Shown here: positions 45,924-55,628 of the stretch, piece after piece | Layout of the letters: each line of letters starts with the position of its first letter | Position numbering within the stretch: position 1 is the first letter of the stretch | Source: CBDCYS01 sp965224215 | Lineage (GTDB): Bacteria > Acidobacteriota > Terriglobia > Bryobacterales > UBA6623 | Assembly: GCA_965224215.1 (NCBI GenBank) | Contig: CBDCYS010000068.1 | Location: forward strand, 186,001 to 250,000 | DNA length: 64,000 nucleotides | Direction of reading: 5' to 3' | The notes under the pieces: model-generated | What the model was told of the DNA's origin: nothing | The model's database searches: none | The model's input: the letters and a program-made list of their open reading frames with translations, nothing else | Position numbers and translations under genes: made by a program

Positions 45924-47327
45924 TAGCAAGGAGTCGTCTGTAGGAGCGTCGCGAATTGAGGGGGGAAGGCGACAGTCTGGCCCGGATTGCTGAGGGGCGG
46001 TCGGTTGCAGCCCAAGGAGCGGACCAGGCCCTAAGGGGGAATCAAGCTCGACCGCCGACTCTCGAACGTCGGAAGGAGGTTTGCACATCGTATCGGCGCT
46101 GATGCTCAAACCTCAGATTTTTGTGTTGTCAGTCTTGATCTGACCCCGATCGTCCCGCTCGTTGACCTCGGACGACTCTGTAAAACGAATTTGGGTCGAG
46201 AGATTCTCCACAGATTTACTGTCTAGAACTGGTTTCGTCGACCCCTCACCTGAACCGACTGCGAGGCCCAGGGGCACAACCTTATCCAAGAGGTCAAAGA
46301 GCTTTTCCACACTGTACCCAGCCAAGAAAGCCAGGGCCCATGGCGACGAGAACGAAAACTGCCCCTGACTGAGGTCATCGGGTGATAAGAACCAACCGAT
46401 CGCAAGACCGCCTAAGGCACCAAGCTGCAGTCGGATTCCCAACCGCATCCGCGCGACATCGGTATACAAGAGCAATCTAACCTGCTCAGTGATAGACCTC
46501 AGTGCGAAGGCGAAGGCGCCAAGAAGCCCGTAAATTAAGGGTAATAAGTAGTCCGACAGTGTGTGCAGAGTGAAGGTACTGCTCGTAACAACCCGCATGC
46601 TCAACCAGGCAAATTGTGTTTTCCGCCACTCCTCTTCAGTCAGAATCTCCTCTGCTTTGTCGGGAAGAGAACTGTTGGGTTTGGGAAGAGTTTCGATCAA
46701 CTTTACCCATGGAGCGTTCCATGTTTCGAGGAAGGACAGCCTCATCTGGATGGGAGCCACCGCCGACTCATACTCACTCCAAGCTAGTGCGTCGAGTCGC
46801 TCAAGTACCCGCTCATCCTCACCTCCCGGTTCAGCATTTTCAAAATTGCGATGAGACTCTGTACACGCTTGGTGACTGCTCTCGGCAGCCTCCAGATCTA
46901 TGCCCTGAACTGTCTGATACCCAACGAACCAGTACACCTGGAAGATGATTAGAAGAGTAAGTGTGACGCTTGCCCAGAATCTGGTGTGGACAACGGCTCT
47001 CTGCGCTTCGGAACTAGCCGCCGGAGTACCGACGGCCCATCGCCATAATCTCGCCAAAATACCCGCATTTCGTAGGTCGCTCTGAGCCGAAAGAAGGCTC
47101 TTGATCGTGACAGGGTAGGCTACCCGAGCTAGAACGTCGAGGCTTCTCCACAATCGTGTTTCTTCTTCAATAGTCCACTCATCGGTATCGATAATGCGCC
47201 TTGATCTGACGATTATCGCGATATGCTCGCCGTCAAGCGGTTTCCCTGTGATGACGCAGTGCTCGAGGAAGAGCTCTGCTTTGCGAATAGCGTCGTGGAG
47301 GTCAACAACGTGACCGCCTAGCTGACT

Positions 47328-48376
47328 CTTGCTTATACGGTTGTTTCAGCAAGCCCCAAGATGTAGGGTAGGGCGTGGCCCGGCCGCCGTTTCCGAAGAG
47401 TCTGCGTCAGTTTCAGGTGGAGTTCGCGACCGAGGAGGCTTGCCAGAAGTACCTGGCTGCTTGTCGTTGGCCCGACGGGTTCCTTTGTCCTCAGTGTGGG
47501 CATCGGCAGGCCTACATTCTCGAGCAGAAACTACGGTGGCAGTGCGCGGCGTGTCGACACCAGGTCTCGTTGACGTCGGGAACGGTGCTCCACAATACGA
47601 AGACCCCGCTGACGGTTTGGTTTTGGGCTGCGTACCTGATGACAACTGATAAACGAGGTGTGTCGGCGCTGCTACTGCAGCGTCAGCTCGGCCTGTCGCG
47701 CTACGAAACCGCCTGGATGATGTTGCACAAACTGCGACGGGCCATGGTGAACGCAGCTCGCGAGCCCTTGCACGGAGAAGTAGAGGTCGATGACACCTGG
47801 ATTGGCGGCCCGCAAGCAGGTTTGCGAGGCAGCCGGCAACTGAAGGGGCGCCGTGCGGCCCTTGTGATGGTCGCTGTTGAGAAACGCGGGAAGCGCTCCG
47901 GGCGCGTTCGCATGTCCGTTATTCCAGACTTCAAGAAGGTGACGATCGACAGGTTTCTTGCCCAGAACGTTGTTCCCGGCTCGACCATCTACACAGACGG
48001 TCTGAAGACCTTTACCGCCCTCGAAGAGGCCGGCTACAAACACGTCTCTCGTCCGCAACCTCACCGGACTGACTTGCGGAAAGGCGCCAAGTCGGTGGTG
48101 CCGCTGACGGATCGTGCCATTGGCAACCTGCAGCAATGGCTGACCGGAACGTACCACGGCGTGAGCCGCGCTCAGCTTCAGGTTTACCTCGATGAGTTCG
48201 TGTTTCGACACAACCGCCGCAAGACCCCAATGGCAGCCTTCCAAACCCTCCTCGGTCTCGGAACTCAACACGCTCCTACGCCTTACGCCCACATCCGCCG
48301 CGCGCGTGACCTGGACAAGACGCGATGACCTCCACCCCAACATCTTGGGGCTTGCTGAAACAACCGTATAAGCAGG
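47328..48376 (+). mobile_element. Second IS1595-family element, complete
   Basis: Ends C(T/C)TGCTTATACGGTTGTTTC are inverted at the two sides, with AGCTGACT duplicated at 47320-47327 and 48377-48384; 1,049 bp. The terminal repeats share the inner CCCCAAGATGTAG-type sequence with the ISXO2-like family, showing common origin, but the transposase is only moderately similar. Present once in this window. Confidence 0.94.
47375..48328 (+). CDS. IS1595-family transposase (second type), intact
   Basis: The 317-residue protein has a zinc ribbon (CPQCGHRQ and CAACRHQ), an SGTVLHNTKTPLTVWFWA segment, catalytic VDDTWIGG, YTDGLKTF and the terminal LDEFVFRHNRRKTP with the last glutamate. It starts at GTG 47375, 47 bp inside the element. 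All catalytic residues are present, so it should be functional on its own ends. Confidence 0.93.
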   Translation: MARPPFPKSLRQFQVEFATEEACQKYLAACRWPDGFLCPQCGHRQAYILEQKLRWQCAACRHQVSLTSGTVLHNTKTPLTVWFWAAYLMTTDKRGVSALLLQRQLGLSRYETAWMMLHKLRRAMVNAAREPLHGEVEVDDTWIGGPQAGLRGSRQLKGRRAALVMVAVEKRGKRSGRVRMSVIPDFKKVTIDRFLAQNVVPGSTIYTDGLKTFTALEEAGYKHVSRPQPHRTDLRKGAKSVVPLTDRAIGNLQQWLTGTYHGVSRAQLQVYLDEFVFRHNRRKTPMAAFQTLLGLGTQHAPTPYAHIRRARDLDKTR

Positions 48377-48402
48377 AGCTGACTAGATTGCTGCTCTTCC
48401 AT

Positions 48403-49290
48403 GTGGTGACTCGGCGTTCACGAAGCCGTCTTCAAGTTTGAGACTATTCGAAACTTTGTCTCCCTTTATCGTCGCTAATGGTTGTGCCGACAACGACGCG
48501 CCTCGATTATATCGCTCTCACCCCTTAGCTCAATAGGTGCATTCCCGAACCACCCTGCGCCTCGCCAGCACCTTGAGCTCGGCTAGAAAAACTTGTCTTC
48601 CCGCCGGTAGTCTGAGGCTGTCGCAATCTTTAGGCGAACGACAACAGTTGAACCTCTTGGGGAGGTCGGCCATTAAGACCAGGGGAGAATGTCGACCGGG
48701 GCAACCTTTCGTGCTCTCCGAGGTACTCGTGGTGTGCTCTTCGGATCAATCGTCTGGGACGTCACAGCCCTGCTTTCCTTCTCGTTCGCAGGGAGCGCAT
48801 GCGAACTTGTCGAAGCCGTTGTGCAGATGGCCTCACAGCGACATCAAAGGAGCGATTGTTTGGCCAGTCCCGAAATCTAGCAATGTAGGTGGTTTCGGGC
48901 GCAAGAATGGGAATTTCGTCGGCCTGGGGACCGTCAGGCTCGGGCGTGAGACAGGCTAGGAGCAATACTCTCACTTAACGTTTCCTTGCCGGTTGCTTGT
49001 CCAAGTTCATCGTAATATTTTCGGTTAACTCCGGCCCCGTCATCGGAGTCAGGCGGCGTGCTTTCCTGCACCCTTGCGGGGCTTTCGCATTGGGGATTTG
49101 CACCCAGGGTTCCGCTTCGCTTCACCCAGGGCTACGATCCTGCGCCGCTTCGCGGCTCAACGACTCTGGGCGACAAAGGGACACAGTCATGGACGGTTCC
49201 TCATTTTGCCCATTGCGCGCGGATCAGTCGATTCGAGCCGACCGCTTGCTTACGCGCGCGGCTCCAGCCGGGGGATTCGGGTCCGGGGAC
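48403..49290. other. 888-bp region without a convincing gene
   Basis: Several short frames of up to 140 codons occur but none has a domain or ribosome-binding site. The right half contains direct repeats of CACCCAGGG (49109 and 49133) and GC-rich inverted repeats (TGCGCCGCTTCGCGGCTCA). The left end holds the start region of the split membrane-protein gene. Confidence 0.55.
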
Positions 49291-50772
49291 TTAGGCTAGG
49301 ACTTGGTTGACTAGGTTGCCGTGCACGTCGGTGAGGCGGAAGTGGCGGCCTTGGAATTTGAAGGTTAGTTTCTTGTGGTCGATGCCCAGGCAGTGCAGGA
49401 TGGTGGTCTGCACGTCGTGGATGTGAACCGGGTCCTTGACGATGTTGTAGCAGTAGTCGTCGGTCTCGCCGAGCGTGAAGCCGGGCTTGATGCCTCCGCC
49501 GGCCATCCACATGCTGAAGCAGCGCGGATGATGGTCCCGGCCGTAATTGGTCGCCGTTAGCTTGCCCTGGCAATAAACTGTACGGCCGAACTCGCCTCCC
49601 CAGACGACCAGAGTGTCATCGAGCATCCCGCGCTGTTTCAGGTCGAGGATCAGCGCGGCGAATGCCTGATCGGTGGCTTTCGTTTGGAGGGTGATGTCGC
49701 GCGGCAAGTCGCCGTGCTGGTCCCAGCCTCGCATGTAAAGCTGCACGAAGCGCACATCGCGTTCGGCCAGACGGCGGGCCAGCAAGCAGTTGGCGGCATA
49801 GGTTCCGGGGCGGCGTGAGTCCGGACCGTAGAGGTCAAAGATGTGGTCGGGCTCGTTCGAGAGGTCCATCAATTCGGGGACCGAGGTCTGCATCTTATAG
49901 GCCATCTCGTACTGCGTGATACGGGTGTTGATCTCCTGGTCGCCGGTCGCCTCGCCCTTCAACGTGTTGAGCTTTTGCAAGCTGTCGAGCATGCGCCGGC
50001 GCGTTTCCTTGTCGACCCCGGGAGGGTCGGAAAGATACAGTACGGGGTCGCCGCTGGAGCGAAACTTGATCCCCTGATAACGCGACGGCAGAAAACCGCT
50101 GCCCCATAACCGCGAGAACAGCGGCTAGGCGTTGTTCTTCGAGACCTTTTGCGAAACGAGCACAACGTAGGCAGGCAGATCCTGCGTCTCGCTGCCGAGG
50201 CCATAGCTGAGCCAGGCGCCCATACTCGGGCGTCCGGGCTGCTGGCTGCCGGTTTGGATAAAGGTGATGGCCGGGTCGTGGTTGATGGCGTCGGTGTGAA
50301 TCGTTTTGATGATCGAGATGTCGTCGACGATCTTGGCGTGGTGAGGCAGAAGTTCGCTGAGGTAGGTTCCGCTCTGGCCGTGACGCTGGAAATTGAGAAC
50401 AGACGACGCAACGGGGAAGGAGTCCTGGCCGGACGTCATTCCGGTGATGCGCTGCCCCTGGCGCACCGAGTCGGGGAGCTCGGATCCATGGACGTCTTTC
50501 AGTTTGGGCTTGTAGTCAAATAAATCAATCTGCGATGGAGCACCGGATTGGTGCAAGTATATGACGCGCTTGGCCTTGGGCTTGAAGTGCGGCAACTCGG
50601 CAAGTCCGCCTGTATCGGGGTTGATCGGCCGGCCCATGGGGTCGAGGGCTGGGTTGGCGGAGAGTTCCGGGTTGAGCAGCGAGGCCAGGGCGGCGACTCC
50701 GATGCCGGTGCTGGCGCCGCCTAACAATTGGCGCCTTGTCATGATTAGGCGTTCGGCTTCTTGGAGATTCAT
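49291..50772 (-). pseudogene. DUF1501-family Tat-exported protein with an in-frame TAG
   Basis: The N-terminal half (50128-50772) has the twin-arginine signal TRRQLLGGASTGIGVAALAS, RVIYLHQSGAPSQIDLFDYK and DDISIIKTIHTDAINHDPA. Codon 216 is TAG (50125-50127) in SKNNA-stop-PLFSRLWGSGF; in homologues Gln is expected at this place. The same frame continues to a normal end with LVQLYMRGWDQHGDL, VVWGGEFGRT and HHPRCFSMWMAGGG. A CAG-to-TAG change explains it. DUF1501 proteins are sulfatase-like, and normally pair with a DUF1553 gene, which is absent here. Full length would be 493 residues. Confidence 0.92.
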
Positions 50773-50992
50773 GGTTGCTCCCTAGTGCTCTTCGGGGGAC
50801 GGCGCCTTGTTTCGGTTGAGCCGTTCCAGACTGAAAGCGTTACGTTTCGACCCTATTATAACGGCGGAGAGGGTAGGGGGCGGAGGGGCGGGGAGCTTTC
50901 GCCGCTGACGCGCCATTGCATTGATTCGAATGGCGGCTCTATACTCATGGCTCCGGGGATTGAGCCCCGCCATCCCCGCTATAATGATGCCC

Positions 50993-52036
50993 ATGCTCTT
51001 CTCGAAGACAGGTATTCTTTCGCTCCGCGGCGTCACGCTGCTCTCGCCGCTGGTCGCCGCTGCTCTGACGCTTGGGTGTTCTTCGGAAAACCCCGCCGGC
51101 AAGTCGCGCACATTCGAATTTCACTATCAGGCGTTGTTGCCCGCCATCCCGAAAGACGGCGAACAGTATCGCATCTGGGTGCCCCTGCCCAGCGAAGGAC
51201 CCGCCCAGCAGATTCATGACCTGAAGGTCGTCAGTCCCGTTGGCTACAAGCAACGTGAAGAGAGTGTTTTTGGAAACCGCTACGCCTACATCGAATTTGA
51301 CCGCGCTGAATATCCTTGGCCGCTATCGGTGACGGTTGGCTTCCAGACTACGAGGCAGGAACATAGGGTTGATTTCGATGCTGAGTCAATAGCGTCAGGC
51401 GGGTCTACGGCCGGCGCGGTTTACGCCGCGGAAAGTTACGAGAAATTCCTGCTGCCTAATCGGCTGGTTCCTCTCGACGGCATGATCGCCGATCTGTCGA
51501 GGCAGCACACGGCCGGCGCAGCGAGCCCGCTCGAAAAAGCTCGCAAGGTTTTCGACTACGTTGTCTCCACCATGGCCTATGACAAGAGCGGCGAAGGCTG
51601 GGGAAGAGGCGACGCGATCTACGCTTGCGATGTCAAGAAAGGCAACTGCACCGACTTCCACGCCTTGTTTATTGGGATGATGCGCGCGGCGGGCATTCCG
51701 GCACGTTTCGAAATCGGCTTCCCCTTGCCGCGAAACGAGAAGCGCGGCAGCGTCCCCGGCTACCATTGCTGGGCAGAATTCCATGTTGACGGCATCGGCT
51801 GGATTCCGGTTGATGCCTCGGAGGCGTGGAAGGATCCGGCGCGGAAGGACTATTTCTTTGGGGCGCTTGACGAGCACCGCGTGCAGTTTACTACGGGGCG
51901 CGACATCAGGCTGGACGCTGACCAAGTGGGCGAACCGCTCAACTATTTCATTTATCCTTATGCGGAGCTGGACGGTCAGCCGGTGGAAGCGATGGAAAAG
52001 CGTTTTCTCTTCCGGGATTTGGCGAACCCGAGTTGA
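50993..52036 (+). CDS. Transglutaminase-like lipoprotein
   Basis: From ATG 50993 the protein has 347 residues with a lipoprotein signal (LLSPLVAAALTLGC, lipidation at the Cys). The transglutaminase-like domain has the Cys-His-Asp triad in KKGNCTDFHALF, GYHCWAEFHV and PVDASEAW. Domains of this sort in bacteria act as peptidases or cross-linkers at the cell surface. The N-terminal 100 residues form a beta domain (FEFHYQALLPAIPKDGEQYR). Upstream in-frame starts at 50984 and 50921 are less likely because they extend the signal. It is divergent from the DUF1501 gene. Intact. Confidence 0.83.
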   Translation: MLFSKTGILSLRGVTLLSPLVAAALTLGCSSENPAGKSRTFEFHYQALLPAIPKDGEQYRIWVPLPSEGPAQQIHDLKVVSPVGYKQREESVFGNRYAYIEFDRAEYPWPLSVTVGFQTTRQEHRVDFDAESIASGGSTAGAVYAAESYEKFLLPNRLVPLDGMIADLSRQHTAGAASPLEKARKVFDYVVSTMAYDKSGEGWGRGDAIYACDVKKGNCTDFHALFIGMMRAAGIPARFEIGFPLPRNEKRGSVPGYHCWAEFHVDGIGWIPVDASEAWKDPARKDYFFGALDEHRVQFTTGRDIRLDADQVGEPLNYFIYPYAELDGQPVEAMEKRFLFRDLANPS

Positions 52037-52236
52037 TCGGATTCAGAGCCCCGAACGCCACTGAGAGTCTGGCCGGCCTGTGCCGCTTCGCGGGAAGCTG
52101 ACCTTTGTTCGAGTGTTAGCAGCTGACCGCCTAGAAGGCGGTTGAGCGTGGACTTCCGTCCACGGCTCTGTGCCTACGGTCGACGTTTTGTCGGGAGCTT
52201 GTCCGGTCAGGCGGCCGCATCCCTCGCTCGGGGGAC

Positions 52237-53060
52237 TTAGTTGACTCGGGCCTGGACGCTGCCCAAGTTTGGACATTGCACCTGGATACTGTCCCCGACA
52301 TTCAGGCGATAGAGCGGAAGAGGCGAGCCTGTCAGCAGGATCTGTCCTTTCCTGGGATGGATTCCGAAGGCGTGAAGGCGCTCGACCAGATGGACGAGCG
52401 AGGCGAGCGGCCCTCCTGGGATTGTGCCCGCATCGGCGGTACCGACGAGTTCGTCGTTAATGCGGACGGTGATCGTTTCTGCGAGAAGCCGATCTGCCCC
52501 GAGTAGATCCGGTCGGCGTTCGGAATCACGACTCCGGCGTTGATTGCGTTGTTCCCGATCAACTCGGCGGAAAGTTTTCAGGCTTTCCACGAAACACGTA
52601 GTTGTGTAACTCGACGACGGGGAAGACGGACGAGACGAAGTCGGCTGGGGCCTAGCGCACGGGCGCGGGGTCGTCAATATCTGCGGCCAGCCTGACCGCG
52701 AACTCCCCTTCGATGGCGAGGCCGTCAAACTTCGACGAATAGAGGGTCGTCTGGCCGGGTAAATCTCGGTCAAGTAGACGTGGCCGAACACGGCTTCATC
52801 GAGCCCGAGCTGCTGTCGAACATCGGCGCTCAAGCAGCCGATCTTGTAGCCGGCTAGCTCCTCGCCGCGTGCCTGACGGAGCCGGGCGACTTCGATTTGA
52901 AGCGCGTAGGCATCGGCGATGGATATTGCGCGGGTATCCTGGCCGAAAACGAGTCCGGGGTGATGGGCGTCGTAGTCGGCGAGCTGCCTAGGCGCGAGGT
53001 TGAGAATGTCTTGCCCACTCGAGCCCTGACTAGCCGAGGGCTAGCTGTCAACAGCGTTGT
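52237..53060 (-). pseudogene. 2-keto-4-pentenoate hydratase-like (FAH superfamily) pseudogene
   Basis: Fragments of one gene are in different frames. The N-terminal part reads LADYDAHHPGLVFGQDTRA and IEVARLRQARGEELAGYKIG followed by VFGHVYLTE (53010 to about 52760). The middle, with internal stops, shows FDGLAIEGEFAVRLAADID and VFPVVELHNYVFRGKPENF. The C-terminal part (52237-52480) reads INDELVGTADAGTIPGGPL and the ILLTGSPLPLYRLNVGDSIQV barrel end. At least two indels and several stops are present, and no start codon can be assigned, so decay is older than in most other genes here. Confidence 0.82.
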
Positions 53061-53300
53061 CAGAACGTTGCCCAGCGAGTTAGCAATCAAGGAACATCTG
53101 GAATTCTGCAATCCTGGGCGCTGTTGATTTTGAAAGCCTTATCGGTTATGGTGTCATGTGGCAACGCACGTGCTATACGAACACTGTCGGTAGCTGACCA
53201 ACGATTGCAGGGATGTCCAGGGTTGCCGAGCAAACGCCGCAAGGCATACCGGCGAGCAACCGGGCGTGCATTCGATAAACGACGGACCAAGGAGGAATCC

Positions 53301-53513
53301 ATGCACCAGGAAAAGGACGATGCAAAGCAAGTCGACGAAGCAAGGGTTGCTGACACCAGCGAACTAAGCGACGCGGAACTAGAAGACGCGGCCGGGGGCG
53401 TCGTCATTAACCACGAAGAGCAAAACAGTCTCGATAAACCTCAGACCACCTTCGACATGTCTGACATCCTTGAACCTGTCAATCCACGGAACGGTGGCGG
53501 GCTCTTGCCCTAG
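53301..53513 (+). CDS. Small acidic peptide with a GG-type leader, possible RiPP or exported peptide precursor
   Basis: The 70-residue product has a strong ribosome-binding site (AAGGAGG, 6 bp before ATG 53301). Residues 1-33 resemble nif11/double-glycine leaders, ending in SELSDAELEDAAGG; the remaining 37 residues (VVINHEEQNSLDKPQTT, FDMSDILEPVNP, a final GGGLLP) would be the core. The core lacks cysteine but has Ser, Thr and Pro. No peptidase-ABC transporter or modifying enzyme is adjacent; the next genes are a carbamoyltransferase and an SGNH protein, which could be unrelated. The leader match is seen; the precursor role is inferred. Confidence 0.6.
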   Translation: MHQEKDDAKQVDEARVADTSELSDAELEDAAGGVVINHEEQNSLDKPQTTFDMSDILEPVNPRNGGGLLP

Positions 53514-53536
53514 CAACCCGTGGCAAAGTGTCCGGG

Positions 53537-53634
53537 GCGAAAAAGGGGGAATGCCCCCAATTCCCGTTCTTGCTAACCCATTCAAGAATCTGTGATTCAA
53601 AGAAAGGGAATTGGCTGGCTGTCCCCTTTTTTCG
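53537..53634 (+). repeat. Long imperfect hairpin element
   Basis: The left arm (GCGAAAAAGGGGGAATGCCC...AATTCCC) pairs with the right arm (GGGAATTGG...CCCCTTTTTTCGC) with a loop near 53590. It follows the peptide gene by 23 bp and may terminate it. The A/T-track plus GGGG layout matches the hairpin at 20554-20660. Confidence 0.7.
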
Positions 53635-53855
53635 CATCTGCGGACTTCGACCACGGGCTGCCAGGCAGGTCCCGAGCCCGAGTGGTTAATTGGCGAAACG
53701 GGCATCGAGGCGCGGCGGTCATTTCGTTCGGTTGTTGTATTTGCATCTCGCATGAAGCCCAGCGTGACACGTGCCTTCTCGTGCATTCCCGAGTGCGGCT
53801 ACAACGCAGCGGCGACCCATCTACTCAACCGGACACTCCGGCCCGTAACGCCGTC

Positions 53856-55628
53856 ATGAATATCCTCGGGCTTTCTGCCTTCTACCACGATTCGGCCTGC
53901 TGCCTGCTCCAGGATGGCAAGCTTGTGGCGGCAGCATCGGAAGAGCGCTTCACACGCGTCAAATACGATTCGCGGCTGCCGGTACAGGCCTTTCGTTTCT
54001 GCCTGCGAGAAGGCGGGATCACGCTCGTCGACCTCGATTGCGTCGCCTACTATGAGTCCCCGGTTAAGAAGCTGGCGCGGCAGTTGTGGTCGGGCGCGCC
54101 CGAAGGCGGAGCGCGCGATCTGCCTTGGCTCGACTCCGGGCAGGCTGAGCGGGCGGTCCGGCGGCAGCTCGGCTTTGACGGTCCCATCCTCTGTTTCGAC
54201 CATCATCGCTCACACGCCGCCAGCGCGTTTTTCTATTCGGGCTTCGATGATGCGGCGGTCTTCACGGTCGATGGCGTCGGCGAATGGGCCACCACAACCT
54301 ATGCCCACGGCCGGGGTGATGCTCTCGATGTGTTTGAAGAAGTTCGGTTCCCGCATTCCCTTGGACTGCTCTACGCGACCCTCACCGTCTACCTCGGCTT
54401 CCGCGTCAACGACGGCGAATACAAGGTCATGGGCCTGGCCCCCTTTGGCGAGCCAAACTATGCGGATCAAGTGCGTACTTTGGTTCGGTCAGGGCCGCGC
54501 GGACAGTTCGAACTCGAAATGCAATACTTCGATTTCGTCCGAGGGCGCACCATGTTTTCAGATCGCCTCAGCGAGCTATTCGGACGACCGCCACGCGAAC
54601 GCGGGAAGAAGATCACTTCTTTCCACTGTGATGTTGCCAAAAGCCTGCAGGTCGTTCTGGAAGAGATTCTGCTCGAGAAAGTGCGCTACCTCGCCGGCGA
54701 AGCTACCTCACCGAACCTTTGCATGGCCGGCGGAGTCGCACTCAATTGTGTGGCGAATGGCCGTATTGTCCGCGAAGGCCCCTTCGAGCGGCTCTTCGTG
54801 CAGCCCGCCGCGGGCGATGCCGGCGGCAGCCTCGGCGCGGCTGCTCTAGCGCACAAACAACTCAGCGGCCAGCGCTCGACTCAAACAGCCTTGCACGATG
54901 TTTTCCTCGGACCCCGTTGGTCTTCGCGGAAGGTCGCATCGATCGTCACGGGAACGGGCCTCGATGCGCAGGATTTCCGTGATCGCGAAGCCGAACTTCT
55001 CGAAGCCGTCGTCGACCGCATCGAGCAGAACAAAGTCGTTGGCTGGTTTCAGGGAGCGATGGAGTTCGGCCCTCGTGCCCTCGGCGCCCGCAGCATCCTC
55101 GCCAATCCGCTGGACCGAGGCATGCGCGACCGCGTCAACCGCATGATCAAGAAGCGCGAGAGCTTTCGGCCCTTCGCGCCCAGTGTCCTCGCCGAGCATG
55201 CAGCGGACCATTTCGAACTCGATCACCCTTCGCCCTTCATGCTGGAAACTTGCCAAGTGACCTCAAATCTGGATCTGCCCGCCATCACGCATGTCGACGG
55301 CTCGGCTCGCCCGCAAACCGTGGACGCCAAGCAGAACCCCCGGTTCGCCGCTCTCTTGGAGATGTTTTACCGGCGTACCGGCTGCCCGATGCTGCTCAAC
55401 ACTTCGTTCAACGTCCGCGGTGAGCCGATTGTCTGTTCGCCTGTCGACGCGCTTTTTTGCATGGGGCGGGCCGGGCTGGACTGCCTCGTTCTTGAAGATT
55501 TTCTGATCGACCGCGAAGTTCTGCCGGATAACTGGGATGAACTTTTTGCGGCTTGGCGGCGCGACCGCTCAGACGCCTTTTCGAGGACGAAGAACCCGCT
55601 CCAAGAGAACCTATACACGTTCGTCTGA
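53856..55628 (+). CDS. Carbamoyltransferase, NodU/CmcH/TobZ family
   Basis: The 590-residue enzyme transfers carbamoyl from carbamoyl phosphate via carbamoyl-adenylate to a hydroxyl group. The N-terminal Kae1-like domain has MNILGLSAFYHDSACCLLQ, the metal-binding FDHHRSHAASAF, TVDGVGEW and MAGGVALN. The C-terminal YrdC-like domain has GWFQGAMEFGPRALGARSIL and LLNTSFNVRGEPIV. The ATG 53856 is chosen since the family begins at this point; the upstream frame is intergenic. The SGNH gene starts 4 bp after the stop, so both probably decorate the same surface glycan, lipid or metabolite. Intact although its partner is disrupted. Confidence 0.93.
   Translation: MNILGLSAFYHDSACCLLQDGKLVAAASEERFTRVKYDSRLPVQAFRFCLREGGITLVDLDCVAYYESPVKKLARQLWSGAPEGGARDLPWLDSGQAERAVRRQLGFDGPILCFDHHRSHAASAFFYSGFDDAAVFTVDGVGEWATTTYAHGRGDALDVFEEVRFPHSLGLLYATLTVYLGFRVNDGEYKVMGLAPFGEPNYADQVRTLVRSGPRGQFELEMQYFDFVRGRTMFSDRLSELFGRPPRERGKKITSFHCDVAKSLQVVLEEILLEKVRYLAGEATSPNLCMAGGVALNCVANGRIVREGPFERLFVQPAAGDAGGSLGAAALAHKQLSGQRSTQTALHDVFLGPRWSSRKVASIVTGTGLDAQDFRDREAELLEAVVDRIEQNKVVGWFQGAMEFGPRALGARSILANPLDRGMRDRVNRMIKKRESFRPFAPSVLAEHAADHFELDHPSPFMLETCQVTSNLDLPAITHVDGSARPQTVDAKQNPRFAALLEMFYRRTGCPMLLNTSFNVRGEPIVCSPVDALFCMGRAGLDCLVLEDFLIDREVLPDNWDELFAAWRRDRSDAFSRTKNPLQENLYTFV

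Larger units (their letters stand above)
46113..48402 (-). pseudogene. Membrane protein of unknown function, split by an IS1595 element
   Basis: The start ATG is at 48402 (MEEQQSSQL). After removing the IS at 47328-48376 and one AGCTGACT copy, translation runs on as GGHVVDLHDAIRKAELFLEH to 46113, about 410 residues. A soluble N-terminal domain (about 1-105) is followed by membrane helices (WASVTLTLLIIFQVYWFVGY, LLPLIYGLLGAFAFAL, LGALGGLAIGWFL, ALAFLAGYSVEKLFDLLDK). The long soluble segment between the first two helices is acidic. No family is recognised; the layout could suit a sensor or effector anchor. Remaining TTG 47153 would give a 346-residue product lacking the soluble start. Confidence 0.82.

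Noticed and set aside
48525..48600. A tRNA-like start CCTTAGCTCAATAGGTGCA
   Set aside because: Only a D-arm-like match; no anticodon arm or T-loop follows.
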